A stretch of DNA of 64,000 nucleotides. Origin: Kibdelosporangium philippinense. Its GTDB lineage: Bacteria > Actinomycetota > Actinomycetes > Mycobacteriales > Pseudonocardiaceae. The stretch spans positions 1,158,501-1,222,500 of the forward strand of contig NZ_JAJVCN010000004.1 in the NCBI RefSeq assembly GCF_021390435.2. Direction: 5' to 3'. Of this stretch, positions 31,242 through 40,358 are shown in pieces. How positions within the stretch are numbered: the stretch's first letter is position 1; every line of letters starts with the position of its first letter. The notes under the pieces were generated by a model. The model saw only the letters and a list, made by a program, of their open reading frames with translations. It was not told the origin of the DNA and made no database searches. Position numbers and translations under genes: made by a program.

Positions 31242-32378
31242 GTGAGCGAAGCCCAGCTCGGCACCCGGGAGTACTTGTTGGCCGTCACCGAAGTGGATCA
31301 GCTGACGGTTGGTGTTGAAGAGGAGTTCCTGCTGGTCGACGTCGAATCCGGCGGGCTGGCCGACCGCGCTCCGGACATCCTGTCCGAAGTTGAGGGCGGC
31401 GGGCACGATCTGCAGCCCGAGATCGCGTTGAGCCAGGTGGAATCGGCCAGCGCCGTCTGCGTGACCATGTCTGACCTGCGGGCGCAGTTGAGCAGCGCCC
31501 GCAGGGTGCTCGCCGATGAAGCCACCCGGCACGGGTCGCGGCTTATCGCGACGGGAACGCCAGTGCTGGGCCGCGGATCGCCGAGCGGGCTGACGCCGTT
31601 GCCGCGGTATCACCGGATGACTCGAGAATTCCGTGCGCTTATTGGAGATTTGCCTGTCTGCGGGTGCCATGTGCACGTTGGTCTGCCGGACGACGAAACT
31701 CGGGTGCTGGTCTGCAACCACATTCGGTACTGGCTGCCGACTTTGCTGGCCATCAACGCGAACTCGCCGTACTGCAACGGTGCTGACACGGGTTACGCCA
31801 GCTGGCGGTACTTGATGTGGAGCCGATGGCCGTCAGCCGGTGCGCCGCCGTGGTTCGAATCTGCGTCGGACTACTACGCCGCTCGTGAACAGGTCATCGC
31901 AAGTGGGGCTGCGATGGATCTGGGCATGCTTTATTGGGACGTAAGGCTTTCCGCGCACCAACCGACAGTCGAGGTCAGGGTCGGTGACGTGGCTCCGACA
32001 GTGGACGACGCGGTGCTCATGGCCGCGCTGGTTCGCGGCATCGCCGCAACCGCGCTGGCGACCGGGGAATTAGGGCCCGCGGTGCCGCAGTATTTGTTGC
32101 GGCCCGCACTTTGGCGCGCCGCGCGGGACGGCCTGGAGGGCCAAGGAGTCGATCTCGTCACCGGGGAGCTGGCTCCGGCCGCGGATCTCGCCGGTGCGTT
32201 GGTGCGATGGATACGTCCGGCGCTGGAGATGGCCGGGGACTACGAATTGGTCGACGAGTCGCTGGCCCGTTTGGTGCTGGACGGATGTGGCGCCGCTCGG
32301 CAACGGGCCGCGTTTGGTCGGACCGGGTCGTTGGATGGCGTTGTGGAGTTCCTCGCCGCGCAGACGCGTTCGGCGTGA
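31242..32378 (+). CDS. YbdK-type carboxylate-amine ligase (glutamate-cysteine ligase 2 family)
   Basis: 378 residues of the GCS2 fold. The ATP/metal-binding LTVGVEEEFLLVD occurs near residue 22; CGCHVHVGLPD, INANSPYCNG and the later TVEVRVGDV are typical of the family. E. coli YbdK has weak glutamate-cysteine ligase activity; actinobacterial members serve varied or unknown roles. GTG start behind TGGAGGC. It is divergent from the ECF sigma gene. One rare TTA codon at 32070. Confidence 0.85.
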   Translation: MSEAQLGTREYLLAVTEVDQLTVGVEEEFLLVDVESGGLADRAPDILSEVEGGGHDLQPEIALSQVESASAVCVTMSDLRAQLSSARRVLADEATRHGSRLIATGTPVLGRGSPSGLTPLPRYHRMTREFRALIGDLPVCGCHVHVGLPDDETRVLVCNHIRYWLPTLLAINANSPYCNGADTGYASWRYLMWSRWPSAGAPPWFESASDYYAAREQVIASGAAMDLGMLYWDVRLSAHQPTVEVRVGDVAPTVDDAVLMAALVRGIAATALATGELGPAVPQYLLRPALWRAARDGLEGQGVDLVTGELAPAADLAGALVRWIRPALEMAGDYELVDESLARLVLDGCGAARQRAAFGRTGSLDGVVEFLAAQTRSA

Positions 32379-32403
32379 TCGTCGCGAACCGTCCCGCCTA
32401 TTT

Positions 32404-32425
32404 CATACTTCGTATCCGATATAGG
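32404..32425. repeat. intergenic TATCCGATA element
   Basis: CATACTTCGTATCCGATATAGG contains an exact TATCCGATA at 32413-32421 between the ligase and S4 genes. It belongs to the scattered A+T-rich near-palindrome family described among the findings. Confidence 0.55.
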
Positions 32426-32474
32426 GCAGGTCGTCGAGCGGTCGCTCGTTGGCCGGGCGGTAGGCTTTCACGCG

Positions 32475-32696
32475 ATGAGCATTCGCGATGTGTCGATCCG
32501 GGACGACTCGATCAGGCTTGGTCAGTTCCTGAAGCTGGCGGGGCTGGCCGAGGACGGCAGCCACGCCAAGGACCTGATCGAGGCCCAGGACGTGACGGTC
32601 AACGACGAGGTCGAGGTTCGCCGGGGCAGGCAGTTGCGGCACGGTGACGTCGTCGCGGTCGACGGCGAAAAAGCGCGCTTGGTGGCGAACGGTTAA
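32475..32696 (+). CDS. small S4-domain RNA-binding protein
   Basis: 73 residues, a single S4 domain of the YbcJ/YaaA type: IRLGQFLKLAGLAEDGSHAK then VTVNDEVEVRRGRQLRHGD. These bind structured RNA or ribosomal parts; the exact target is unknown. ATG start. Its stop overlaps the convergent sigma-factor stop by 3 bases. Confidence 0.85.
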   Translation: MSIRDVSIRDDSIRLGQFLKLAGLAEDGSHAKDLIEAQDVTVNDEVEVRRGRQLRHGDVVAVDGEKARLVANG

Positions 32697-33268
32697 ACGA
32701 GCTCGGCGATATCAACTTTTCGCCGCAGACGCGCCAATGCCCGATGTTGCGCGACCCGCACGGCCCCGGGCGTCGAACCCACAGCCGCGGCAGTCTCCTC
32801 AGCGGACAGCCCGACAACGATCCGCAGAACGAGGATGTCGCGTTGACGGCTGGGCAGGATGCTCAAGATCTCGTTGATCCGCCTGGACGCCTCGCCCTGC
32901 AGCACATGCTGCACAGGGCTGGCCTCGACTTCGGGCGTGTCCGGAATGTCCGCGACCGGTTGCTCTCGGTTACGGGCGACGGCGCGATGAGCATCGGCGA
33001 CCTTGTGGGCCGTGATGCCGTAGACGAACGCCAAGAACGGACGTCCTTGGAACTCGTAGCGCGGCAGTGCGGTGAGAACCGCGAGGCAAGCCTCCTGCGC
33101 GATGTCGTCTGCTGAGGTGTAGGACCGCTCACCTCGGCCGACGCGGGCGCGGCAATAGCGCACGACCAATGGCCGGATCGTCGTCAGCAGCCGACCCACC
33201 GATTCAGGGTCACCGTTGACCGCCGCCGGAACCAGGGCGTCGAGGTAGTTGACCAAGTTCGTTGCCAC
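32693..33268 (-). CDS. SigD/ShbA-like sigma factor
   Basis: 191 residues, closely resembling M. tuberculosis SigD and Streptomyces ShbA. Diagnostic segments are TIRPLVVRYCRARVG, ADDIAQEACLAVLTALPRY, GRPFLAFVYGITAHKVADAHR and region 4 VGLSAEETAAAVGSTPGAVRVAQHRAL. ShbA drives the principal sigma gene hrdB in Streptomyces. The RsdA-type anti-sigma gene that often follows sigD is not adjacent here; the neighbours are the S4 gene (convergent) and pucR. Confidence 0.88.
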   Translation of the reverse strand: MATNLVNYLDALVPAAVNGDPESVGRLLTTIRPLVVRYCRARVGRGERSYTSADDIAQEACLAVLTALPRYEFQGRPFLAFVYGITAHKVADAHRAVARNREQPVADIPDTPEVEASPVQHVLQGEASRRINEILSILPSRQRDILVLRIVVGLSAEETAAAVGSTPGAVRVAQHRALARLRRKVDIAELV

Positions 33269-33341
33269 ATGGTCGATCCTTGCCGCCCGCAGTGGTTACC
33301 GACAGTGCCGGAAGACTTCGGCGGATTGATGACTTTAGGCC

Positions 33342-34856
33342 CTACTGGGATTCGGGCCAATCCTGTGGCAGCCAATTGACGGCGTACCAGAGGTCCATTC
33401 GGTGCTGTGCCTGGGACAAATCCACGTGCAGGGCACGCTCGATCTGACCGATCCGGTGCCTGACGCTGTTGCGGTGCACATCCAGGGCGGCCGCGGTGCG
33501 ATCCCAGCTGCCATGGTTGGCCAGCCAGACCCGAAGCGTCTGCACGAGATGCGCCGGGCCAGGCGACCGAATTTCGGCGAGCGGCGCCAAGGTCCGTCGA
33601 GCGAACGCACGCGCTTGCGCAGGGTCGATCAGCGACGCGACGCTTTCAGACTCGTTGTCCGCGCTGATCGGATGACCCGACGCGGCGGCGCGCCGCCGCA
33701 AAGCGACAGCCTCCCGTTCGGCCATCCGCAAATCGGCGACACCGACAACGCCGCTCATGCCGACGAGCCACCCGCGCTTGTGCAACGTCTCCAACGCGGT
33801 CGGCGACGGTGCCGAGCGCGCCGAAACGATGGCACGGAAACTGCCACCGGCCAGGTCGACCAGGGGAGTGCCGAGCAACTGCACGAGCTGCGTGAAGTCA
33901 CTGTCCACATCGGCGCGCTGCTTGCGACGCACGTCGACGCCAGCCACAACGCGGTAGTCCTGCCCCACGCGGTTATCCAGCAACGCGGCGAGATGATCAC
34001 CTGTCGATTCAGCGGCCGAACCCGCGGCCAAAAGCAACCGGGCGGCCAGCCGGGAAGCGTGCCCTCGCGACGTATCGGTCTCTCGCCGCAGCAATCCGAG
34101 CATCGCCAACGCCATGGCGACGACCGCGCGGTCGCCGACGCTGAACGCGCGGCCGCGTCCGACGACGAGCACAGCTGACTGGTCAACCGGGTGCAGCACC
34201 ACGTGGTCGACACCTATATGTGTGCTCGCGCTGCGGGGACCTGAGCCACCGCGCAGCCGTGAGGCCAAGGACAGCAGATCGTCCGTCGGCTCCGGAGCCA
34301 GACCGGACCTGGTCACGACCGCGCCGTCGGAATCCAGCAGCATGGCCCAGCCGGTGAGCGACGTGGCCAGCGAACGGACCGTGGTCTCGGTCGGCCGCGG
34401 CCTCGTCGCAGCCCTGGTCAAATTGCGCTGACCGTCGGCGATGACCCGGAGCTCGGCGTTCTGCACCTCGGCTAGTGCGGCACCGACAGCTTGGCTGACG
34501 GCCAGGAACGGCGTTCGTTCAGGAACAGCGAGCAACGGGAGGTCACGGTCGCGGCATGCTTTGACCAGCTCTCGGGGCACGGCGTCGTATATCGGGGTGA
34601 CCCCGAAGCCCAACGCGCTGACACCCGCGTTGATCAGGCTTTCCACGTAAGCGTCGATTTCCGCCGGGGTGCGGGGAAAGTTCGTGCCCGCGGTCAGCAG
34701 CAGTTCCTGGCCAAGCAGATACGGCACCGGATCGCGCAGTTCGCTGACGTGCGCCCAGCAGATCGGGCGGTCAAGCCGCGACTTTCCGGCCTTCACCTCG
34801 AGGCCCAACTCCGCGCGGCTGACGACCGCACGCAGCGGGATGGTCCTGAGCACCAT
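33342..34856 (-). CDS. PucR-family transcriptional regulator
   Basis: 504 residues: N-terminal PucR domain (from RAVVSRAELGLEVKAGK, VSELRDPVPYLLGQELLLT), a central GGDEF-like/CdaR region, and the C-terminal PucR helix-turn-helix (LANHGSWDRTAAALDVHRNSV). Such proteins activate purine, amino acid or polyamine catabolic genes in response to the substrate. It is divergent from the symporter gene with 124 bp between starts, so it most likely controls that operon. GTG or ATG start assignment is not certain; ATG at 34856 is used. Confidence 0.88.
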   Translation of the reverse strand: MVLRTIPLRAVVSRAELGLEVKAGKSRLDRPICWAHVSELRDPVPYLLGQELLLTAGTNFPRTPAEIDAYVESLINAGVSALGFGVTPIYDAVPRELVKACRDRDLPLLAVPERTPFLAVSQAVGAALAEVQNAELRVIADGQRNLTRAATRPRPTETTVRSLATSLTGWAMLLDSDGAVVTRSGLAPEPTDDLLSLASRLRGGSGPRSASTHIGVDHVVLHPVDQSAVLVVGRGRAFSVGDRAVVAMALAMLGLLRRETDTSRGHASRLAARLLLAAGSAAESTGDHLAALLDNRVGQDYRVVAGVDVRRKQRADVDSDFTQLVQLLGTPLVDLAGGSFRAIVSARSAPSPTALETLHKRGWLVGMSGVVGVADLRMAEREAVALRRRAAASGHPISADNESESVASLIDPAQARAFARRTLAPLAEIRSPGPAHLVQTLRVWLANHGSWDRTAAALDVHRNSVRHRIGQIERALHVDLSQAQHRMDLWYAVNWLPQDWPESQ

Positions 34857-34980
34857 GGCACGCCTCCCCGGGCCGATTCATCCAATCGTGGCTGGCCAGA
34901 TTGTGCAGAACAACCTCTGACCGAACCAGACTTGGCTCTCTACGGTGACCGGAACGAAACGCCACGCGTAGGAGATCGAC

Positions 34981-36414
34981 ATGGCCCTCGACAACGCAGT
35001 GATTGTGGCCTACCTGGTCGGCATGGTCGCGATGGGGTGGTGGGGCATGCGCCGGGCCACGACCAAGAGCGAATACCTGGTCGCCGGACGACGGTTAGGC
35101 GGCCCGATGTACTCGGGCACGATGTCGGCGATCGTGCTCGGTGGCGCGTCGACGGTCGGCGGCGTCGGCCTTGGTTACAAGTTCGGCATCTCCGGAGCGT
35201 GGCTCGTACTCGCCATCGGCCTCGGCATCCTGCTGTTGTCCGCCGCGTACGCCCGTCGCATTCAGCGGCTGAAGGTGTACACGGTCTCCGACATGTTGGA
35301 TATCCGATATGGGGGTTCGTCGGCGTCGGTGTCCGGCGTCGTGATGTGGGGCTACGCGTTGATGCTGACGGTCACGTCGCTTGGCGCGTCATCGACGATC
35401 TTCAAGGTGCTGTTCGGGTTCGACAGGTGGTCGAGCATCCTGCTCGCTGGCGGAATCGTGGTGCTGTATTCGGTGCTCGGCGGCATGTGGTCGATCTCGA
35501 TGACCGACATCGTCCAGTTCATCGTCAAGACCGTCGGCATCCTGTTCCTGCTGTTGCCGTTCGCGCTGATCAAAGCGGGCGGGTTCGAAGGGATGCGGGA
35601 ACGGCTCGACGCGAGCTTCTTCGACTTCACCGCGATCGGTGGCGACACCATCGTCACATACCTGGTGATCTACACGCTCGGCCTGCTGATCGGACAGGAT
35701 ATCTGGCAGCGGGTGTTCACCGCGCGGTCGTCGAACGTCGCGACCTGGGGCGGAATCACGTCAGGTCTGTATTGCGTCATCTACGCGTTCGCCGGCGCGT
35801 TGATCGGCATGGCGACCAAGGCGCTGTACCCGGATCTGCCGAGCCGCGATGACGCTTTCGCGACCGCCGTGGAGAACCTGCTGCCGATGGGCGTTCGCGG
35901 ACTTGTGCTCGCCGCCGCGCTCGCGGCGCTGATGTCCACGTCGAGCGGTGCGCTGATCGCGTCGTCGACGGTCGCGGCGAACGATATCTGGCCGCGGCTG
36001 ACCAAACGTATTTCGGATATGAAAGAGGATGTACACGCCAACCGCATCTTCACGTTGGTGCTCGGCATTGTCGCGATCGTGCTGGCGATCCTGATCGAAG
36101 GCGTGATCGCCGCGCTGACCGTCGCGTACAACCTATTGGTCGGCGGTTTGCTTGTCACGATTGTCGGTGGGCTGATCTGGAAGCGCGGCAACCGGCAGGG
36201 CGCGTTGGCTTCGATGATCACCGGCGCGATCACCGTGGTGATCGTGATGATCACCGCAGGCCTTGAGGCCAACGAGGTCGTCTACTACGGGCTTGGCGTC
36301 AGCCTCGTGTCCTATGTGGTCGTCAGCCTGCTCACGCCGCCGACCGACAAAGCCGTACTCGAGCACTGGAACCGTCGCGTCAACGGCGAAGACAAGGAGG
36401 AAGTGCCAACATGA
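34981..36414 (+). CDS. sodium:solute symporter family transporter
   Basis: 477 residues with about 13 hydrophobic segments and the SSS fold; GGASTVGGVGLGYKFGISGAW near residue 58 fits the sodium-binding region, and LMSTSSGALIASSTVAANDIW the later family signature. As first gene of the agmatinase operon it probably imports the substrate or an arginine-derived guanidino compound. It overlaps agmatinase by 4 bases. Contains a TATCCGATA site at 35301 and a TTA codon at 35095. Confidence 0.87.
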   Translation: MALDNAVIVAYLVGMVAMGWWGMRRATTKSEYLVAGRRLGGPMYSGTMSAIVLGGASTVGGVGLGYKFGISGAWLVLAIGLGILLLSAAYARRIQRLKVYTVSDMLDIRYGGSSASVSGVVMWGYALMLTVTSLGASSTIFKVLFGFDRWSSILLAGGIVVLYSVLGGMWSISMTDIVQFIVKTVGILFLLLPFALIKAGGFEGMRERLDASFFDFTAIGGDTIVTYLVIYTLGLLIGQDIWQRVFTARSSNVATWGGITSGLYCVIYAFAGALIGMATKALYPDLPSRDDAFATAVENLLPMGVRGLVLAAALAALMSTSSGALIASSTVAANDIWPRLTKRISDMKEDVHANRIFTLVLGIVAIVLAILIEGVIAALTVAYNLLVGGLLVTIVGGLIWKRGNRQGALASMITGAITVVIVMITAGLEANEVVYYGLGVSLVSYVVVSLLTPPTDKAVLEHWNRRVNGEDKEEVPT

Positions 36415-37349
36415 TCGGTCCGGTGGACTCTTCGAAGGTGCCCCGGTTCGCTGGGCCCGCCACGTTCGCCCGGCTGCCCAGGCTGGACGAAGTGGAGCGG
36501 GCCGACATCGCGGTGGTCGGTGTTCCGTTCGACACCGGCGTTTCCTACCGGCCAGGCGCTCGGTTCGCGCCCGCCGCGGTCCGTGAGGCAAGCCGGTTGC
36601 TCCGGCCGTACCACCCCGGTCTCGACGTTTCGCCGTTCGAATCCGCGCAGGTCGTGGACGCCGGGGACATCGTGTGCAACCCGTTCAACATCGGCAAGGC
36701 GATCACCGAGATCTCCGAGCAGGCAACAGAACTGCTGAACACCGGCGCGAAACTGGTGACGATCGGCGGCGACCACACGATCGCCCTGCCCTTGCTACGA
36801 GCGATCGCATCGAAGCACGGCCCGGTCGCGCTGCTGCACTTCGACGCGCACCTGGACACATGGGACACGTACTTCGGCGAGCCGTACACACATGGGACGC
36901 CGTTCCGTCGTGCTGTCGAGGAAGGAATTCTCGACACTTCGGCACTGTCGCATGTGGGCACTCGCGGACCGCTTTACGGTCGCGCCGACCTGACCGAAGA
37001 CGCACGGCTCGGCTTCGGGATTGTTACGTCAGCTGACGTAATGCGCCGGGGTGTGGATGAGGTCGTTGCCGCGCTGCGGGAGCGGATCGGCGACCGTCCG
37101 TTGTACGTCTCGATCGACATCGACGTCCTCGATCCCGCGCACGCACCAGGCACCGGAACGCCTGAAGCAGGCGGTATGACGAGCCGCGAACTGCTTGAGA
37201 TCCTGCGGGGTCTGGCTGGGACGAACCTTGTTTCAGCTGACGTTGTCGAGGTGGCGCCTGCATACGACCACGCGGACATCACGTCCATTGCCGCGTCGCA
37301 CGTGGCGTACGACCTTGTCAGCCTGCTAGCGATGGGCGTGGGCAAATGA
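36411..37349 (+). CDS. agmatinase/guanidinobutyrase family ureohydrolase
   Basis: 312 residues. Binuclear manganese ligands are visible in GGDHTIALP, LLHFDAHLDTWD and SIDIDVLDPAHAPGTGTPE, so a hydrolase releasing urea from a guanidino substrate. Agmatine is the default family substrate, but the next two genes (TPP decarboxylase-like and aminoaldehyde dehydrogenase) fit 4-guanidinobutyrate, as in the Pseudomonas GbuA pathway. ATG overlaps the symporter; GGAGG precedes it; the stop overlaps the next gene by 4 bases. Confidence 0.85.
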   Translation: MIGPVDSSKVPRFAGPATFARLPRLDEVERADIAVVGVPFDTGVSYRPGARFAPAAVREASRLLRPYHPGLDVSPFESAQVVDAGDIVCNPFNIGKAITEISEQATELLNTGAKLVTIGGDHTIALPLLRAIASKHGPVALLHFDAHLDTWDTYFGEPYTHGTPFRRAVEEGILDTSALSHVGTRGPLYGRADLTEDARLGFGIVTSADVMRRGVDEVVAALRERIGDRPLYVSIDIDVLDPAHAPGTGTPEAGGMTSRELLEILRGLAGTNLVSADVVEVAPAYDHADITSIAASHVAYDLVSLLAMGVGK

Positions 37350-38960
37350 GCCGGACCGGTGGAGACCTGGTTGTCGAATCCTTGACCGCGTTGGGTGCGC
37401 GGACCGTTTTCGGGCTTCCCGGTCAGCACGCCCTCGGACTGTTCGACGCGCTGCACCGATCGTCACTGCGCTACGTCGGGAGCCGCACGGAGGTCAACGC
37501 TGCGTTCGCCGCCGACGGTCACGCGCGGACGACCGGCGAAGTGACGCCGCTGTTCGTCTCGACGGGGCCCGGCGCGTTGCAGTCGTTGGCGGGTTTGCAA
37601 GAAGCGGCGGCGTCCAGCGTGCCGATTCTTGGCATCAGCAGTCAGATCCCGTCCGCTGGTCTCGGCGGCGCGCGACGCGGTTTCCTACACGAACTGCCCG
37701 ACCAACAGGCCAGTTTCCGCGACGTCGTCAAACACACGCGCGTCGTGCGGGCCGCGTCGCAGATCCCGTCGGCGATCGCCGAAGCGTGGCGAATCGCGGC
37801 GAGCGCGCCGACGGGCCCAGTGTGGGTTGAGATTCCGCAGGACGTATTGCTTGGCCCTGCCGGAGTTCCGGCCGTCAGCGAACTGCGGGCGGACCCGATC
37901 GTATTGGAAATACGATCCGAGCTGATCGTCGAGGCGGCGCGCGCTCGCCGAAGCGCAGCGGCCGGTCATCCTGGCGGGCGGCGGAGTGCTCCGCAGCGGC
38001 GCGCAGGCGGAGTTGCTGACTTTGGCGGAGAAAATCGGCGCGCCGGTCGTCACCACGTTCGGCGGCAAAGGTGCGTTCCCCTGGCACCACAAGTTGTCGC
38101 TGCAGTCCTGGCTGGAGGACTGGCACACCACCGAAGTGCTCCAGGACGCCGACGTTCTTGTGGTGATCGGTTCCGGCCTTGGCGAGCTGTCGAGCAACTA
38201 TCACACCTTCCGACCGGCCGGTCGGGTCATTCAGATCGAAGCGGATCTGGGCAAACTCGAATCCAACCATTCGGCGCTGGGCATTCATGCCGACGCGAGA
38301 GGCGCGCTGCGCGCACTGATACCGCTCGTCGAGCAACAGGACGCGGTCGTTCCCGAACTGTTGGCAAAAGTGCGGCAACGGCTGGACGGTCAAAATTTGA
38401 CGGTCGAACGCGACATTCTCGCCAGCGTCCGCGAAGCGTTGCCTGACAACGCCCCGAGCTTCTGGGACATGACGATCCTGGCCTATTGGGCATGGTCGGC
38501 CTGGGACCCGCGCGACGGCGCGATGCATTCGGCGCAGGGCGCTGGCGGTCTCGGCTACGCCTTCCCTGCCGCACTCGGTGCGGCGTCCACTGCGGATGGC
38601 CCAGTGGTGGATGGCCCGGTGCTCGCGGTGTCGGGTGACGGCGGTGCGATGTACGGCTTGTCCGAGCTGGCCACGGCAAAGCAGCACAACCTGAACGTCA
38701 CATGGCTCATCGTCGACGACGGCGGCTACGGAATCCTGCGCGAATACATGACCGAGGCCTTCGGAGCAGCCAGCGGAACGGAACTGGCCAGGCCGGATTT
38801 CGTCGCGCTGGCCGAGTCCTTCGGCATCCCGGCCGTCAAGACAAGCCCTGAACGGCTCCGAACTGACCTGGCCGACGCCTTGGCCGCCGCGGGACCACGT
38901 GTCGTCGTCCTGCCTGTGTTGCTGCGGATGTTCGCCCCGACCCACCTGGAGCACCGATGA
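37346..38960 (+). pseudogene. TPP-dependent decarboxylase-like enzyme, frameshifted near 37943
   Basis: A thiamine diphosphate enzyme of the acetolactate synthase/2-ketoarginine decarboxylase (AruI-like) fold, split into two frames. Residues 1-199 read normally from 37346 (TPP glutamate in SRTEVNAAFAADGHAR) up to VEAARA; the remainder (PVILAGGGVLRSGAQ ... GDGGAMYGLSEL) is in the +1 frame from about 37944 to 38960. The break lies in a GCGCGCGC run (37937-37944) and is repaired by removing one base or adding two. It may be a sequencing error, a real mutation or recoding. Flanking genes overlap it normally at both ends. Confidence 0.8.
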
Positions 38961-40300
38961 GCACACTGGATCTGGTCAACCCGGCGACCGGCGAGGTCTT
39001 CGGCACGACGCCGGTCGGCCGTGAGTCCGAAGTGGACGCCGCGGTGCGGAACGCGGCCAAAGCGTTCACAACCTGGCGTCGCAGCACGCCGATGGAACGC
39101 CAAGCGGCTTTGCTTGCCATCGCCGACGCTTTGCAGGTCAGGGCGGACGACTTCGCTGAGGTCGAATGCCGGGAAACCGGCAAGGACCGGGCCGTGATGC
39201 TCAGCGACGAGATCCCCCAATCCGCTGACGTCTTCCGTTTCTTCGCAGGCGCGGCGCGGACGCTGGCTGGCGCGTCGGCGGGGGAGTACGTGGCGGGACA
39301 CACGTCGAGCCTGCGCCGTGAGCCGGTCGGCGTGATCGCGCAGATTACGCCGTGGAACTACCCATTGCTGATGGCGGTCTGGAAGATCGCGCCCGCGATC
39401 GCCGCAGGTAACACCGTTGTGCTCAAACCAGCCGACACCACGCCCAGCAGCACGGTCCTGCTCGCCGAGTTGGCTGCGGAATTTCTACCCGAAGGTGTGG
39501 TCAACGTTGTCACAGGAGACCGGGACACGGGACGGCTGCTCGTCGCCCATCCAGTCCCCGCGATGGTGTCGATCACCGGCTCCACCCGAGCGGGCATCGA
39601 AGTAGCGCGCACCGCGGCGGACACGCTGAAGCGGACGCATCTCGAACTCGGTGGCAACGCGCCAGTGGTGGTCTTCGACGACGTCGACGTGGCCTCGGCG
39701 GCTGACGGCATCATCGCGGCCGCGTTCTACAACGCTGGTCAGGACTGCACTGCGGCGACGCGGGTGCTCGTCCAGGCAGGCGTACATGACGAGTTGGTCG
39801 ACGCTTTGATGACCCGTGCCAAAGCCGCCACAACCGGTCCACTCAACAGCGCGATCCAACTGGATCGGGCCATCGGTCTGGTGGACCGGCTACCCGGCCA
39901 CGCGGTCGTCCACTGTGGAGGAAAACAGCTCGGCGACCGCGGCTTCTTCCTTGAGCCAACGGTCATCTCCGGATTGCGCCAGCAGGACGAGATCGTCAAG
40001 GAAGAGGTCTTCGCCCCGGTCGTGACCGTGCAGCGGTTCACTTCCGAGGACGAGGGGATTACCAGCGCCAACGGCGTCCCGCAAGGCCTGGCTTCCTCGG
40101 TGTGGACAACTGATGCGAGCCGGGCCGCGCGTGTGAGCATCGAACTGGACTTCGGCTGCGTCTGGGTGAACACCCATGGTCCGCTTGCCTCCGAGATGCC
40201 CCACGGCGGCTTCGGCCAATCCGGCTACGGCAAAGATCTGTCCACGATTGGCCTTGATGACTACACACGCGTCAAGCACGTGATGACCAAGCTGGCTTGA
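38957..40300 (+). CDS. aminobutyraldehyde/guanidinobutyraldehyde dehydrogenase-like
   Basis: 447 residues of the NAD(P)+ aldehyde dehydrogenase superfamily. Catalytic cysteine is in NAGQDCTAATRV; the general-base glutamate is in LELGGNAPVV; ITPWNYPLLMAVWK is the cofactor-binding region. The NAGQDCTAA form resembles gamma-aminobutyraldehyde dehydrogenases (PatD/YdcW). After a TPP decarboxylase it could oxidise 4-guanidinobutyraldehyde to 4-guanidinobutyrate for the upstream ureohydrolase. ATG overlaps the previous gene by 4 bases. Confidence 0.88.
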   Translation: MSTLDLVNPATGEVFGTTPVGRESEVDAAVRNAAKAFTTWRRSTPMERQAALLAIADALQVRADDFAEVECRETGKDRAVMLSDEIPQSADVFRFFAGAARTLAGASAGEYVAGHTSSLRREPVGVIAQITPWNYPLLMAVWKIAPAIAAGNTVVLKPADTTPSSTVLLAELAAEFLPEGVVNVVTGDRDTGRLLVAHPVPAMVSITGSTRAGIEVARTAADTLKRTHLELGGNAPVVVFDDVDVASAADGIIAAAFYNAGQDCTAATRVLVQAGVHDELVDALMTRAKAATTGPLNSAIQLDRAIGLVDRLPGHAVVHCGGKQLGDRGFFLEPTVISGLRQQDEIVKEEVFAPVVTVQRFTSEDEGITSANGVPQGLASSVWTTDASRAARVSIELDFGCVWVNTHGPLASEMPHGGFGQSGYGKDLSTIGLDDYTRVKHVMTKLA

Positions 40301-40358
40301 GTTCGCCACGCGCGCGAGGCAAAGTGGGCCACCTCAATCGTTTGCGGGAGGTCATGTC

